From contig ML664159.1 in NCBI GenBank assembly GCA_007570785.1, forward strand, positions 973,299 to 1,037,298: 64,000 nucleotides of DNA, written 5' to 3'. The notes beneath the pieces were generated by a model. It was not told where the DNA came from. It searched no databases and saw only the letters and a list, made by a program, of their open reading frames with translations. Source of the DNA: Antilocapra americana. Lineage: Eukaryota > Chordata > Mammalia > Artiodactyla > Antilocapridae. Below, piece after piece: positions 10,431 through 20,608 of the stretch (the stretch's first letter is position 1; each line of letters begins with the position of its first letter). The translations under genes and the position numbers were made by a program.

Positions 10431-10880
10431 TTCAGATCTCTCTTCTGCTCAAGATTTATTTCCCAACCACTAACTCTAGGTTCAGGTGTTCCTCCAATAC
10501 ACTCTTACTGCAATTACTTATTTGTTGCTCTCCATACAGACCTGTGCTTCCCTGGTGACTCAGGTAGTAAAGAATCCACCTGTAGTGTAGGAGATGACCC
10601 AGGATTGATCCCTGGGTCAGGAAGATCCCCTGGAGAAGAGAATAGCTACCCACTACAGTATTCTTGCTTGGAGAATCTCATGGACAGAGGGACCTGGCAG
10701 GCTAAAGTATTTGGGGTCTCAAAGAGTCGGATGCAACTAACTTCTTTTATAAATGACCTGCAGACAATATGACAGCAGGAGCTATGTTCCCCCAATTGGC
10801 CACCATATCCCTGATCCCTGGCAAAGTACTTGGTATGTGGTTGTCACTATGTTTTTGTAAATAAGTGAATGAATGAATAT
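10431..10880 (+). mobile_element. L2 LINE 3' end, interrupted by a SINE
   Basis: The left part (to 10544) has the ACTTATTTGTTGCTCTCCATACAGA segment; the right part (10755-10880) has CAGGAGCTATGTTC, ATCCCTGGCAAAGTACTTGGTATGTGG and GTAAATAAGTGAATGAATGAAT, the usual L2 ending. The Bov-tA at 10545-10754 splits it. Confidence 0.6.
10539..10760 (+). mobile_element. Bov-tA SINE with 6-bp target duplication
   Basis: GCTTCCCTGGTGACTCAGGTAG head, TGATCCCTGGGTCAGGAAGATC, BovA body and a degraded tail. Element 10545-10754, flanked by GACCTG at 10539-10544 and 10755-10760. Inserted into an L2. Confidence 0.9.
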
Positions 10881-10971
10881 ATTAATCTTTTTTAATTTTT
10901 TTATTTTATATTGGACTATAGTTGGACTTACAATGTTGTGTTAGTTTCAGATGTATGAGCACATTAATCTT
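10881..10971 (-). mobile_element. Very short L1 insertion with 9-bp target duplication
   Basis: Only 73 bp (10890-10962): a T-rich tail followed by the reversed L1 3' UTR end (GGACTATAGTTGGACTTACAATGTTGTGTTAGTTTCAG). Perfect direct repeats ATTAATCTT flank it at 10881-10889 and 10963-10971, so it is a genuine severely 5'-truncated insertion, not a decay remnant. Confidence 0.85.
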
Positions 10972-11218
10972 GCTCTTGGATGTTTAGCAATATAAAGAAA
11001 TATTAATTAAATCAATTATTTGATTATCCTCCACTACTAAAGAAGTTATTAGGTTCCCCAGGTAAAGAAATTCTTCTTTGGAAATATGAAAACCTGCTCT
11101 TGAGAATCTCTAAATGAATAGTTTTAATACTCAGACAAGAAATATGTATATAGTCAAGTTAACTCTATTTAATAACATTGATCTTGGATGGCCTAGGCCT
11201 GCAGCAGCTTGAAGCAGG

Positions 11219-11292
11219 GCTTGGGTTCCCAACCAGAAATTGAGGTCAAGCAGCTTCAGGAAAAGTACTGAATCATAGCCACTAGGCCACCA
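11219..11292 (-). other. tRNA-Glu-like module inside the LTR U5
   Basis: On the minus strand GTGGTGGCCTAGTGGCTATGATTC resembles the tRNA-Glu 5' half, with the A-box-like TGGCCTAGTGG. About 45 bases on, CCTCAATTTCTGGTTGGGAA resembles the T-arm and 3' acceptor strand. Length and order fit a tRNA, but the arms are mispaired, so it is not a functional tRNA gene. It may be a captured tRNA-derived SINE or an old part of this LTR family. Confidence 0.5.
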
Positions 11293-11382
11293 CGGGGAGT
11301 GGCCAGTGGCAAGGCTTTGGCCTATAGGCTGGCAGACATGAATTTCCACATAGAGATGAAAAGTAATGAAGAAAGTTAAGTG

Positions 11383-11388
11383 TTTATT
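11383..11388 (-). terminator. Polyadenylation signal AATAAA of the solo LTR
   Basis: TTTATT on the plus strand, reading AATAAA in LTR orientation, within R and just downstream (in LTR orientation) of the nested Bov-A2. Confidence 0.55.
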
Positions 11389-11669
11389 AGGAAGAACAGT
11401 GGAGAAGGAAATGGCAACACACTCCAGTATTCTTGCATAGAGAATCCTGTGGAGAGCGGAGCCTGGTGGGCTGCCCTCTATGGGGTCGCACAGTCAGACA
11501 CAACTGGAGCGACTTTACATGCATGCCTTGGAGAAGGAAATGGCAACCCACTCCAGTATTCTTACCTGGCAAATCCCAGGGACAGAGGAGCCTGGTGGGC
11601 TGCCATCTGTGTGGTCGCACAGAGTCGGACATGACTGAAGCAACTTAGCAGCAGCAGCAGCAGGAAGAA
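11389..11669 (+). mobile_element. Bov-A2 SINE with 8-bp target duplication
   Basis: Two BovA monomers in tandem (11397-11520 and 11521-11661) joined by TGCATGCCTTGGAGAAGG, ending in an (AGC)n microsatellite. AGGAAGAA occurs at 11389-11396 and 11662-11669. It is inserted beside the LTR polyadenylation signal. Confidence 0.9.
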
Positions 11670-11746
11670 AAGAGTATAGTTACATGTGGATAGCCACACA
11701 GATGGTCTCAGAGAGAGAGTTGTGTCCTTGTGATGGTTTGAAATCA

Positions 11747-11755
11747 CTTTTATGG
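11747..11755 (-). promoter_or_regulatory. TATA-like box of the solo LTR
   Basis: CCATAAAAG on the minus strand. Excluding the nested SINE it lies about 95 bp upstream of the AATAAA signal, the spacing expected for a retroviral U3/R. Confidence 0.5.
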
Positions 11756-12116
11756 GGCATTTTTTTTCCAGTTTTCCTTTGGCCAGTCATCTTGCTTTGC
11801 CTTGTTCTGAGTCTGTATTTGGTTTATCTCAGAGTCCTCCCATGTATGCCCGCACATCTCTTAACCAAGCCTGTGGGTAGGCTGACATCACTTAGTATGC
11901 AGTGGCATTGCCTCTCTTTTGACATTTGAGGAGGCTTTCTGCCCAGGTGTAGCTGGGGAAGTCTCCTTGACTACAAGAATGAGGAATAGAGTATGTGGTC
12001 TTTAATCTCTTATCTGGTCATGGCCCAGCCTCTTCCATCATCTTGCTTTTATGAAGTTTCTATCCACAGGGGAGAAACTTTTCAGCCTGAGGCCCATCTA
12101 TCTCCTGCCTCAACAT

Positions 12117-13134
12117 GTTTCTATAAGTATTGGGAAAAAATCCATGAGCAATATGATTGGCAGTTGTGAATCAGAATTAGATAGAAGTTAACATCCTTGT
12201 TTTTTTAGCAATTTCAATTGCTAATTTTTTTAGCATATTTTCAATATATTCATATCACAAAATAAGAGGGAAAATTCAGGTTTTTGATTCCCAGCTTAAT
12301 GGTCCTTCAATAAACTATGCAGCTAACAGGAAAACATTAGGAAAAAAAAAAACAAAGATTCGGAATTTAGGACTGGCATAAATAAACTATTTTTGGTGTA
12401 AATAAGCAAATAACAGAAATTGGTTTCTACAAATATGTACTGAAAAATACAGGGGAAAATATAGGGGAATTAACTTACACTTAGATTTAGATCTTAGTAC
12501 CAATTTTGAAAATGAAAACTTCATTTTATACCTCTGCATTTCACAAACTCACACACCAAGAAACATGAGGTCATCAATTCTTGGAAACAAAGTAAATCTG
12601 TGGTTTACCTCCCAAGGTCTCTCACTAGTTCCTGTTATCACTGGCAGCAGAGGTGGTGTTGGAAGGCCACTGTGAAATCAAGAATTCATACAATCTGAAA
12701 CTGCTTATGTCAGGTCTTTCTTCAGGGTGAAAATAATATTCGACAGCTTTCAGCATATGCTTACCACATCTGCACCCATTTTGGGTCAATTTAAAAAAAA
12801 AAAGAAAAGAAACTGCTGGAAAGAAATAAGCTACCCATTCAAAAGTAAAAACAGGGAAAGCCAGCTGCATACAAATACTACAGATTGTGCTGATGAGATC
12901 CATGGATGGGCAGAAAGAGCTGTTTCAGGAAAAAAAATCTAAGTGCTGAACAGAAAAGGCTCAGAACATAGATGGACAAAAGTACTTCTTTTAACAAAAG
13001 CAATTTCTAGGAGTTAAGTGAAGATATTTTCATTTCATCCAAAAAGAATTCTCAAAAGAATATTTATTTTCCACATGGGTTGATTGATTATTGATAGGCT
13101 GGTTTATTGACTGCCCCATCCCATCCTGTTTTTT
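12117..13134. other. Unassigned sequence
   Basis: No repeat recognised. At 12625-12942 open frames of 92 codons (minus) and 71 codons (plus) overlap; neither has a recognisable domain or credible splice context. Confidence 0.4.
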
Positions 13135-13275
13135 TTTAAAGAAAATTCAGAAAAGCACAGTGAAGCAAAGATGAAAAAAATCTCTCATAATCACATTACT
13201 CAATAATGCCACTATTAAATTTTCACTGATGTTTGGAACTTCACCAATAATTTTTCATGGTCACCAGTAAGCTGT
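13135..13275 (+). mobile_element. Possible ancient LINE fragment
   Basis: AAGATGAAAAAAATCTCTCATAATCACATTACTCAATAATGCCACTATTAA resembles a phrase common in old mammalian L1/HAL1-type elements. Weak match, no clear ends. Confidence 0.3.
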
Positions 13276-13894
13276 AGGAAAGGATTTTCTAGTAAACTTT
13301 CTTCCAAAACATACATATTAATTCCTTATTTAATCAAACCCCTCTCTCAGTGTGAGAGTTTTTAATCAGCAAGACAATACTCAAGATATAATCTTGTGTG
13401 TTCCATAGTTGTTCAGCCTGTTTAATGGCTTACATTTGTTCCATTTGCACTAGGTGAGTGGACTGAGGCACAATTATGCCAGATTAGAGGTAGATCTGAA
13501 TGTTAGAGGGGTCTCAGTGCACTGGAGTTTCTCTCAGACACATGAATGAGGAAGACACATGAGTCTTGAGACTTCCCTCAGTGGTTCAAATGACGAACCA
13601 CTCAAGCCTGCAACTGGTTAGCCTTCTTTACTGTCTGTTCATGAGGTCAGAGCTCCAGGTCCTCACCTCGAGTTGAGGGGTGCTTTTTATATGTTTTCAG
13701 CATGGACAGAATATTTTTCTGTTTCCTCAAAGTCATAGACAGTATTGTTCACTGGTTATGTCTCAGAGAACGTCATTCATTCATGAATGAAGAGATTGGG
13801 AAGGATAGTCTAGAGATGTGTTGGAAAGATAGTCCGGAGAGGTAGAGTAATCCTGACAGGAAGCTGGCTCTATTGACACCTATGGCATCTCTGG
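13276..13894. other. Unassigned sequence
   Basis: Nothing recognised. A GACTTCCCTCAGTGGTTCAA stretch at 13569 faintly recalls a tRNA-SINE head but lacks the rest. Confidence 0.35.
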
Positions 13895-14085
13895 CACCTT
13901 ATGTACATAATTGCATGTTGTCACAACAGTACCTGTATAGAATGATTGTTACGTTGCTTAGATGAAAAAAATGAGACTTTGTCAGATTAATAAGTAACCC
14001 AAGATCATACTATTAATATATGACAAAACCAGAATTCAAAACTCCAAATCCATACATTTCCTACTGTAACATCCTACTTGGTTAG
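13895..14085 (-). mobile_element. MIR SINE
   Basis: Reversed MIR in the expected order: TCACAACAGTACCTGTATAGAA, TTAGATGAAAAAAATGAGACTTTGTCAG, AAGTAACCCAAGATCATACTATTAATA, CCAGAATTCAAAACTCCAAATCC. Well diverged. Confidence 0.75.
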
Positions 14086-15478
14086 TGAGAACAATCTATA
14101 AGTGTACCGTTTTTTAAATGACAGATGAATAAGAATGTTTTCACCTATAAAGATTTAAATATATGACACAGTGACTCTAAAATTTGTAAGGTCTTATGAT
14201 GTCAAATGATCAAAGTCCCTATAGGACTTTTAGTAAAACAAATAAACCTCATATCTATATGCTGTTTATGTGAAAATAAACCTCTCCTCATACAGTGAAA
14301 ATTAAAAGGAAGAAAATAAATGGGAATGTGATATATAAACTATTAAACACTGTAAACACATAAAATACTATTGTCTGCCAAGTTCTCAAGGACATCGCTG
14401 ATTTTAAAAAATCCCCTGCGAACAATAAGCACTGAGAGTGCAACCCTCACAAATATAGATTTCTTCTAAACTATCTAGGGAACACATCTTTTGAATCCTT
14501 GTTCAGTCACTCAACACACAGCTGTTTTTTGAATTCTTTGGTGTCTTGACTGTGAGTCTGTACAGATGCAAATCCCTGCTTCACTTTTGTGTGATTTCCA
14601 CAAGTAATCTGTCTGTAAACCTATCGAGGAGTGTATGTAGAGCACATTGAGCAGCTCATATTGTCATCAGTCAGTGCTGTGTGATATGAAATGATGCCTA
14701 CCCCAATCTCTCCACTGGCTAAGCAGGAAACAGCTTCCTACATTCTCCTCTCTGGACCTCTGGATATGTAGACAGACAGCAGATGTAAGTGGCCTGGGCA
14801 ACAGAACTGTTTACTTAGTTGATAGCATGAAGTATCCAGAGGAGCTGAAAACTGGCCATGATTGCTGATTTCTTTCAATAACACTAATAAGATTTCTGGA
14901 ACAAACTATCGGCTATAACTAAAAGATCTATATAAAGACTATATAAATGTATTATATAAATTTAAAATTAATATGAAAATTCGTATGAAGATTTATACAA
15001 AGTTGGACTTTAGAATAGTTGACTGATATTTTCTTAAAAATTGCCCAATGTACTGACCCTATGAAATTGCTGGGAAGACCTAAATTTAAGGATAATTAAT
15101 AGCATGCTTTTGGAAAAATAATTTTTCAAAGAAGAGGAGTACGGAAATAAAGAAAGAGATGCATAAAGACAAGGAGAGGATAGACCAGAAAAAGAAAATG
15201 AGAAAGGGGAAAAGCGAGGAAGAGGAAGTAAACTCTAAACAAATTGAATTTTATCACTATTGGTAGAGCCCCTGTCATGTGCAAGGACCCCTGTGATGTA
15301 CTTGGAAAGCTACAGAGAGATGAAATACATCCACTCAACAAGTTCAACAAATATTTAAGCTAGGGGAAAGGAGCCCATTTTAGTATGCTATATCACTTGG
15401 AAATAAATCTAAGATTACTTAAATGAGAAATAAATCAGAAGTGGACTTCAAAAGTATCCTTCTTATTTAAACATTTAT
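14086..15478. other. Unassigned sequence, mostly unique
   Basis: Nearly 1.4 kb without a recognised young repeat. A purine-rich tract occupies about 15129-15235 (AAAGAAGAGG..GAGGAAGAGGAAG). No coding region recognised. Confidence 0.4.
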
Positions 15479-15716
15479 TAGAAGTTTTATGCTGGGAAAG
15501 ATTGAATGATGCTGGAAAAGATCAAAGGCAGGAGAAGAAGGAGATGACAGAGGATGAGATAGTTGGCTGGTATCACCAACTCGATGGATAAGAGTTTGAG
15601 CAAGCTGCAGGAGTTGGCGATGGACAGGGAATCCTGACGTGCTGCAGTCTGTGGGATCACAAAGAGTCAGACATGACTGAGCGACTGAACTAATACTGAT
15701 TCTGATAGAAGTTTTA
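15479..15716 (+). mobile_element. BovB LINE 3' end with 11-bp target duplication
   Basis: 5'-truncated copy, 15490-15705, from GGGAAAGATTGAATGATGCTGG to GACTGAGCGACTGAAC plus a short TAATACTGATTCTGA tail. Perfect flanking TAGAAGTTTTA at 15479-15489 and 15706-15716. Confidence 0.95.
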
Positions 15717-15946
15717 ATTATTTTGAAGAAGCAAGCTTGTTCTTTGCACAGGATTGGGTGATGGCTGTTACCTGTGACTAATAGAACTGGGTCCAGATCC
15801 ATGGCCCACAGAGAATCATTTCATTACCTGGCAGCAAAGGACAATTTAGTGGTGGTAGCAAATTCTCAGGTTTTCTAACTTTAGCATGATATGACATAGG
15901 ATCAAGTAAGCTGTAGTTACACACAACTTGAGTTCTAAAACTTAGC

Positions 15947-16182
15947 TATGTCACTAATTTGTTGTTATTGTTTAGTCACTAAGTCATGTCTGACTCTTTT
16001 GAGACCCCATGGAGCCTGCCCAGATCCTCTGTCCATGGAATTCTCCAGGCAAGAATACTGGAGTGGGTTGTCATTTCCTTTTTCAGGGGCTCTTCCTGGC
16101 CCAGCGATCAAACCTGAGTCACCTGAACTGGCAGGCATTGGCAGACAGATTCTTTACCGCTGAGCCACAGGGACGTATGTCA
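15947..16182 (-). mobile_element. Bov-tA SINE with 7-bp target duplication
   Basis: Minus-strand copy 15954-16175 with the AACAATAACAACAAATTAG tail at its left and the reversed tRNA-like head CTTTACCGCTGAGCCACAGGGA at its right. TATGTCA flanks it at 15947-15953 and 16176-16182. Confidence 0.9.
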
Positions 16183-16505
16183 ACAATTAGCCTCGATATA
16201 GTCAGAGTAGATGCTCCAGTACATTTTTTATTGTTGTTTGTTTAACAACTTTTGACTCAGTATATATGCCTCAAATAAATATAAATACTATCTTGAAAAA
16301 ATTCCCAAAGAATTATATTTGAAAACAACAGGAACACTTAATTCTCAGATCTTTTTTTACTTTGAATATATGAATATGAATGTATTGCAACAGAGAGGCT
16401 TAACACCTGGGTGGATCAAGAATCAATATTGTGAATATGAAAGAGTAACTGGCTAACTGAACTTCATCAACTAGCTCCTGTATCTTTAACATATCCAGAA
16501 AACTG
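16183..16505. other. Unassigned sequence
   Basis: Target region of the large L1 insertion. Nothing recognised. Confidence 0.4.
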
Positions 16506-16915
16506 CCAGCTAAGTCTTTTTTTTTTTTTTGTTTTTGCCATACATTGTCATGATATCACCATGGGTTTACATATGCTTCCCCTCCGGGTCCCCCCTGCCT
16601 CCTCCCTCCCCCCCCGGGAAATCTCGCTGCACCAGTCCCGAGCATCAATCCTGGGCTGGTGATTGATTAGACACATGACAATTAACATGCTTCAATGCCC
16701 TTCTCCCATCTCATCCCACCCTTACCCTCATCCACAAAGTCCACAAGTCTATTCTATACATCTGCGTTCCTTTTGTTGTCTCCCATGTTGGGTTCTCATT
16801 ACTGTCTTTCTAAATTCCATATATATGTGTTAATATACTGTATTGTTGTTTTTGCTTCTGGCTTACTTCACTCTGGATAATGGGCTCCAGTTTCGTCCAT
16901 CTGAGTAGAATTGCT

Positions 16916-18940
16916 TCAAATGAATTTTTTTTTTAATGCTGAGTAATATTCCATTGTGTATATATACCACAGCTTTCTTATCCATTCGTCAGTTGATGGG
17001 CATCTAGGTTGCTTCCATGTCCTGGCTATTATAAACAATGCAGCGATGAACATTGGGGTGCATGTGGCTCTTTCAATTCTGGTTTCCTCGGTGTATATGC
17101 CCAGCAGTGGGATTGCCGGGTCATATGGCAGGTCTATTTGCAGCTTTTTAAGGAACCTCCACACTGTTTTCCATAGTGGCTGTACTAGTTTGCATTCCCA
17201 CCAACAGTGTAAGAGGGTTCCCTTTTCTCCACATCCTCTCCAGCATTTATTGCTTATAGACTTTTGGATGGCAGCCATTCTGACTGGTGTAAAGTGGTAC
17301 CTCATTGTAGTTTTGATTTGCATTTCTCTGATAATGAGTGATGTTGAGCATCTTTTCATGTGTTTGTTAGCCATTTTTATATCTTCCTTGGAGAAATGTC
17401 TGTTAAGTTCTTTGGCCCACTTTTTAATTGAGTTGTTTATTTTTCTAGAATGGAGCTGCAGGAGTTGTTTGTAAATTTTTGAGATTAATTGTTTGTCTGT
17501 TGCTTCATTGGCTATTATTTTCTCCCATTCTGAAGGCTGTCTTTTCACCTTGCTTATAGTTTCCTTTGTTGTGCAAAAGCTTTTAATTTTAATTAGGTCC
17601 CATTTGTTTATTCGTGTTTTTATTTCCAATATTCTGGGAGGTGGGTCATGGAGTATCCCGCTTTGGATTATAGCAGAGAGTGTTTTGCCTATGTTATCCT
17701 CTAGGAGTTTTATAGTTTCTGGTCTTATGCTTAGATCTTTAATCCATTTTGAGTTTATCTTTGTGTATGGTGTTAGAAAGTGATCTAGTTTCATTCTTTT
17801 ACAAGTGGCTGTCCAGTTTTCCCAGCACCACTTGTTAAAGAGGTTGTCTTTTCTCCATTGTATATTCTTGCCTCCTTTGTCAAAGATAAGGTGTCCATAG
17901 ATGCGTGGATTTATCTCTGGGCTTTCTATTCTGTTCCATTGATCTATGTTTCTGTCTTTGTGCCAGTACCATACTGTCTTAATGACTGTGGATTTGTAGT
18001 ATAGCCTAAAGTCCGGTAGGATGATTCCGCCCGTTCCATTCTTCTATCTCAAGATTGCTTTGGCTATACGAGGTTTTTTGTATTTCCATACAAATTGAGA
18101 AATTATTTGTTCTAATTCTTTGAAAAAGACCTCTGGTAGCTTGATAGGAATTGCATTGAATCTATAGATTGCTTTGGGTAGTATACTCATTTTCACTATA
18201 TTGATTCTTCCAATCCATGAACACGGCACATTTCTCCATCTGTTTGTGTCCTCCTTGATTTCTTTCATCAGTGTTTTATAGTTTTCTATATACAAGTCTT
18301 TTGATTCTTTAGGTAGAAATACTCCTAAGTATTTTATTCTTTTTGTTTCGATGGTGAATGGGATTGTTTCCTTAATTTCTCTTTCTGATTTCTCACTGTT
18401 AGTGTATAGGAATGCCAGGGATTTCTGTGTGTTGATTTTGTATCCTGAAACTTTGCTATATTCACTGATTAGCTCTAGTAATTTTCTCGTAGAGTCTTTA
18501 GGGTTTTCAATATAGAGGATCATGTCATCAGCAAACAGAGAGAGTTTTACTTCTTCTTTTCCAATCTGTATTCCTTTGATTTCTTTATCTGCTCTGATTG
18601 CTGTGGCCAAAACTTCCAAAACTATGTTGAATAGTAGTGGTGAGAGTGGGCACCCTTGTCTTGTCCCTGATTTCAGGGGGAATGCTTCCAGTTTTTCACC
18701 ATTGAGGATAATGTTTGCTGTGGGTTTGTCATATATAGCTTTTATTATGTTGAGGTATGTTCCTTCTATTCCTGCTTTTTGGAGGGTTTTTATCATAAAT
18801 GGATGTTGAATTTTGTCAAAGGCTTTCTCTGCATCTATTGAGATAATCATGTGATTTTTATTTTTTAATTTGTTAATGTGGTGTATTACATTGATCGATT
18901 TACGAATATTGAAGAATCCTTGCATCCCTGGGATACAACC
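16916..18940 (-). pseudogene. L1 ORF2 3' half (reverse transcriptase and C-terminus), one nonsense codon
   Basis: Starts at [22 protein letters not shown] and includes the catalytic [12 protein letters not shown] box, [20 protein letters not shown] and [11 protein letters not shown] (FADD). The C-terminal region ends with the cysteine block [18 protein letters not shown] and [13 protein letters not shown]. The frame is continuous to the natural stop at 16916 except for one TAG at 18044-18046, where relatives have lysine (AILRKKN). No frameshift seen. It is cut off at its N-terminal side by the inversion, so it lacks endonuclease and cannot act in cis. Confidence 0.92.
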
Positions 18941-19465
18941 CCTCCCATAGAGAGGAATCCCCACAATAAAGGGACAACACAGCAAGATAAACAAGATGAA
19001 AAGGCAGAGAAATACCCAGCAAGTAAAGGAACAGGATAAATACCCCCTAGACCAAACAAAAGACGAAGAGATAGGAAGTCTACCTGACAAAGAATTCCGA
19101 ATAATGATAGTGAAAATGATCCAAAACCTGGAAAATAAGTTGGAGTTACAGCTCAATAACCTGCAGGCAAGGATTGAGAAGATGCAGGTAAGCTTTAACA
19201 AAGACTTAGAAGAAATGAAAAAGAGACAAAATACAATGAATAATGCAATAAATGAGATCAAAAACACTCTGGAGGGAACCAACAGTAGAATAACAGAGAT
19301 AGAAGACAGAATAAGTGAGGTAGAAGACAGAATGACAGAAATAAATGAAACAGAAAGGAAAAATGAAAAAAGAATTAAAAGAAATGAAGACAACCTTAGA
19401 GACCTCTGGGACAATATTAAACGCACCAATATTCGAATCATAGGAGTCCCAGAAGAAGAAGACAA
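18044..19465 (-). other. Chimeric open frame across the L1 inversion junction
   Basis: A 473-codon frame on the minus strand. Its first ~175 codons are antisense to L1 ORF1 and are not a real protein; from about 18940 it becomes true L1 reverse transcriptase (IPGMQGF to AILR, then TAG). An inversion artefact that automatic annotation could mistake for a novel gene. Confidence 0.85.
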
Positions 19466-19922
19466 AAAGAAAGACCATCAGAAAATTCTTGAAGAGATAA
19501 TCGTAGAAAACTTCCCTAAATTGGGGAAGCAAATAGCCACTCAGGTCCAAGAAACACAGAGAATCCCAAATAGAATGAACCCCAAGCAGGACACCCCAAG
19601 ACACATATTAATCAAATTGGCAAATATCAAATACAAAGACCAAATATTAAAAGCAGCAAGGGAGAAGCAAAAGATAACTCACAAGGGGAATCCCATAAGG
19701 ATAACAGCTGATCTCTCATCAGAAACGCTTCAGGCCAGAAGGGAATGGCAAAACATACTTAAAGTCATGGAAGAAAACAATCTACAACCCCGACTACTGT
19801 ACCCAGCAAGGATCTCATTCAAATTTGAAGGAGAATTCAAAATTTTCTCAGACAAGCAGAAACTGAGAGAATTCAGTAATACCAAACCAGCCCTCCAACG
19901 AATGCTAAAGGATCTTTCCTAG
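18996..19922 (+). CDS. L1 ORF1 protein (RNA-binding chaperone), uninterrupted
   Basis: L1 ORF1p forms trimers that coat L1 RNA in a cytoplasmic ribonucleoprotein needed for retrotransposition. The 308-codon frame starts [13 protein letters not shown], close to the usual artiodactyl ORF1 start, and ends [17 protein letters not shown] at [13 protein letters not shown]. Residues about 35-140 are heptad-rich and glutamate/lysine-rich (coiled coil: [40 protein letters not shown]). About 145-250 is the RRM-like part ([41 protein letters not shown]). The rest is the C-terminal domain ([34 protein letters not shown]). No stop or frameshift. It lies in the inverted half, without its 5' UTR promoter, so expression would need an outside promoter. 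Confidence 0.92.
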   Translation: MKRQRNTQQVKEQDKYPLDQTKDEEIGSLPDKEFRIMIVKMIQNLENKLELQLNNLQARIEKMQVSFNKDLEEMKKRQNTMNNAINEIKNTLEGTNSRITEIEDRISEVEDRMTEINETERKNEKRIKRNEDNLRDLWDNIKRTNIRIIGVPEEEDKKKDHQKILEEIIVENFPKLGKQIATQVQETQRIPNRMNPKQDTPRHILIKLANIKYKDQILKAAREKQKITHKGNPIRITADLSSETLQARREWQNILKVMEENNLQPRLLYPARISFKFEGEFKIFSDKQKLREFSNTKPALQRMLKDLS

Positions 19923-19973
19923 ATAGGAAACACCGATGGGATAGATAATCTGGAGCCCAAAACAATAAAATAA

Positions 19974-20608
19974 ATGGCAGCGGGATCATACTTATCAATA
20001 ATTACCTTAAATGTAAACGGGCTGAATGCCCCAACCAAAAGGCAAAGATTGGCCGATTGGATACAGAAACAAGACCCCTATATATGTTGTCTACAAGAGA
20101 CCCACCTCAAACCTAGGGACACATATAGACTGAAAGTTAAAGGCTGGAAAAAGATATTCCATGCAAATAAAGACCAAAAGAAAGCAGGAGTGGCAATACT
20201 CATATCTGATAAAGTAGACTTTAAAATAAAGGCAGTGAAAAGAGATAAAGATGGTCATTACATAATGATCAAAGGATCAATCGAGGAAGAAGAAATAACA
20301 ATTATAAATATTTATGCACCTAACATAGGAGCTCCACAATATGTAAGGCAAATGCTAACAAGTATGAAAGGGGAAATCAACAACAACACAATAATAGCAG
20401 GAGACTTTAATACACCACTCACACCAATGGATAGATCAACTAGACAGAAAAGTAACAAGGAAATTCAAATTTTAAATGAAACAATAGACCAACTAGACCT
20501 AATTGATATCTATAGGTCATTCCACCCCAAAACAAGGAATTTCACCTTTTTCTCAAGTGCACACGGGACCTTCTCCAGGATAGATCACATCCTGGGCCAT
20601 AAATCTAA
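19974..20608 (+). pseudogene. L1 ORF2 5' end: endonuclease domain, truncated
   Basis: The L1 endonuclease nicks target DNA at T/A-rich sites to prime reverse transcription. This part starts MAAGSYLSIITLNVNGLN, 51 bp after the ORF1 stop, the normal L1 spacing. It keeps most catalytic positions: asparagine in LNVNGLN, glutamate in LQETHLK, YAPN, aspartate and asparagine in AGDFNTPL, and aspartate in RIDHILG. The element breaks at GHKSN, before the expected SDH catalytic histidine box, and the frame then runs a few codons into the flanking target duplication. Not functional as an enzyme. Confidence 0.9.

Larger units (their letters stand above)
11175..12116 (-). mobile_element. Solo ERV LTR with 4-bp target duplication
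   Basis: The minus-strand LTR spans 11179-12112: it starts TGAGGCAGG and ends CCAAGATCA, so it has TG...CA ends. Direct repeats ACAT lie at 11175-11178 and 12113-12116; a 4-bp duplication is typical of class I (gammaretrovirus-like) elements. Promoter and polyadenylation signals are visible on the minus strand: CCATAAAAG at 11755-11747 (TATA-like) and AATAAA at 11388-11383, with U5 from about 11380 to 11179. A Bov-A2 is nested inside; without it the LTR is about 660 bp. No internal retroviral genes remain beside it. Confidence 0.85.

Noticed and set aside
16956..17783. Plus-strand frames of 172 and 96 codons
   Set aside because: Antisense to the intact L1 ORF2 C-terminus, with typical hydrophobic antisense composition.
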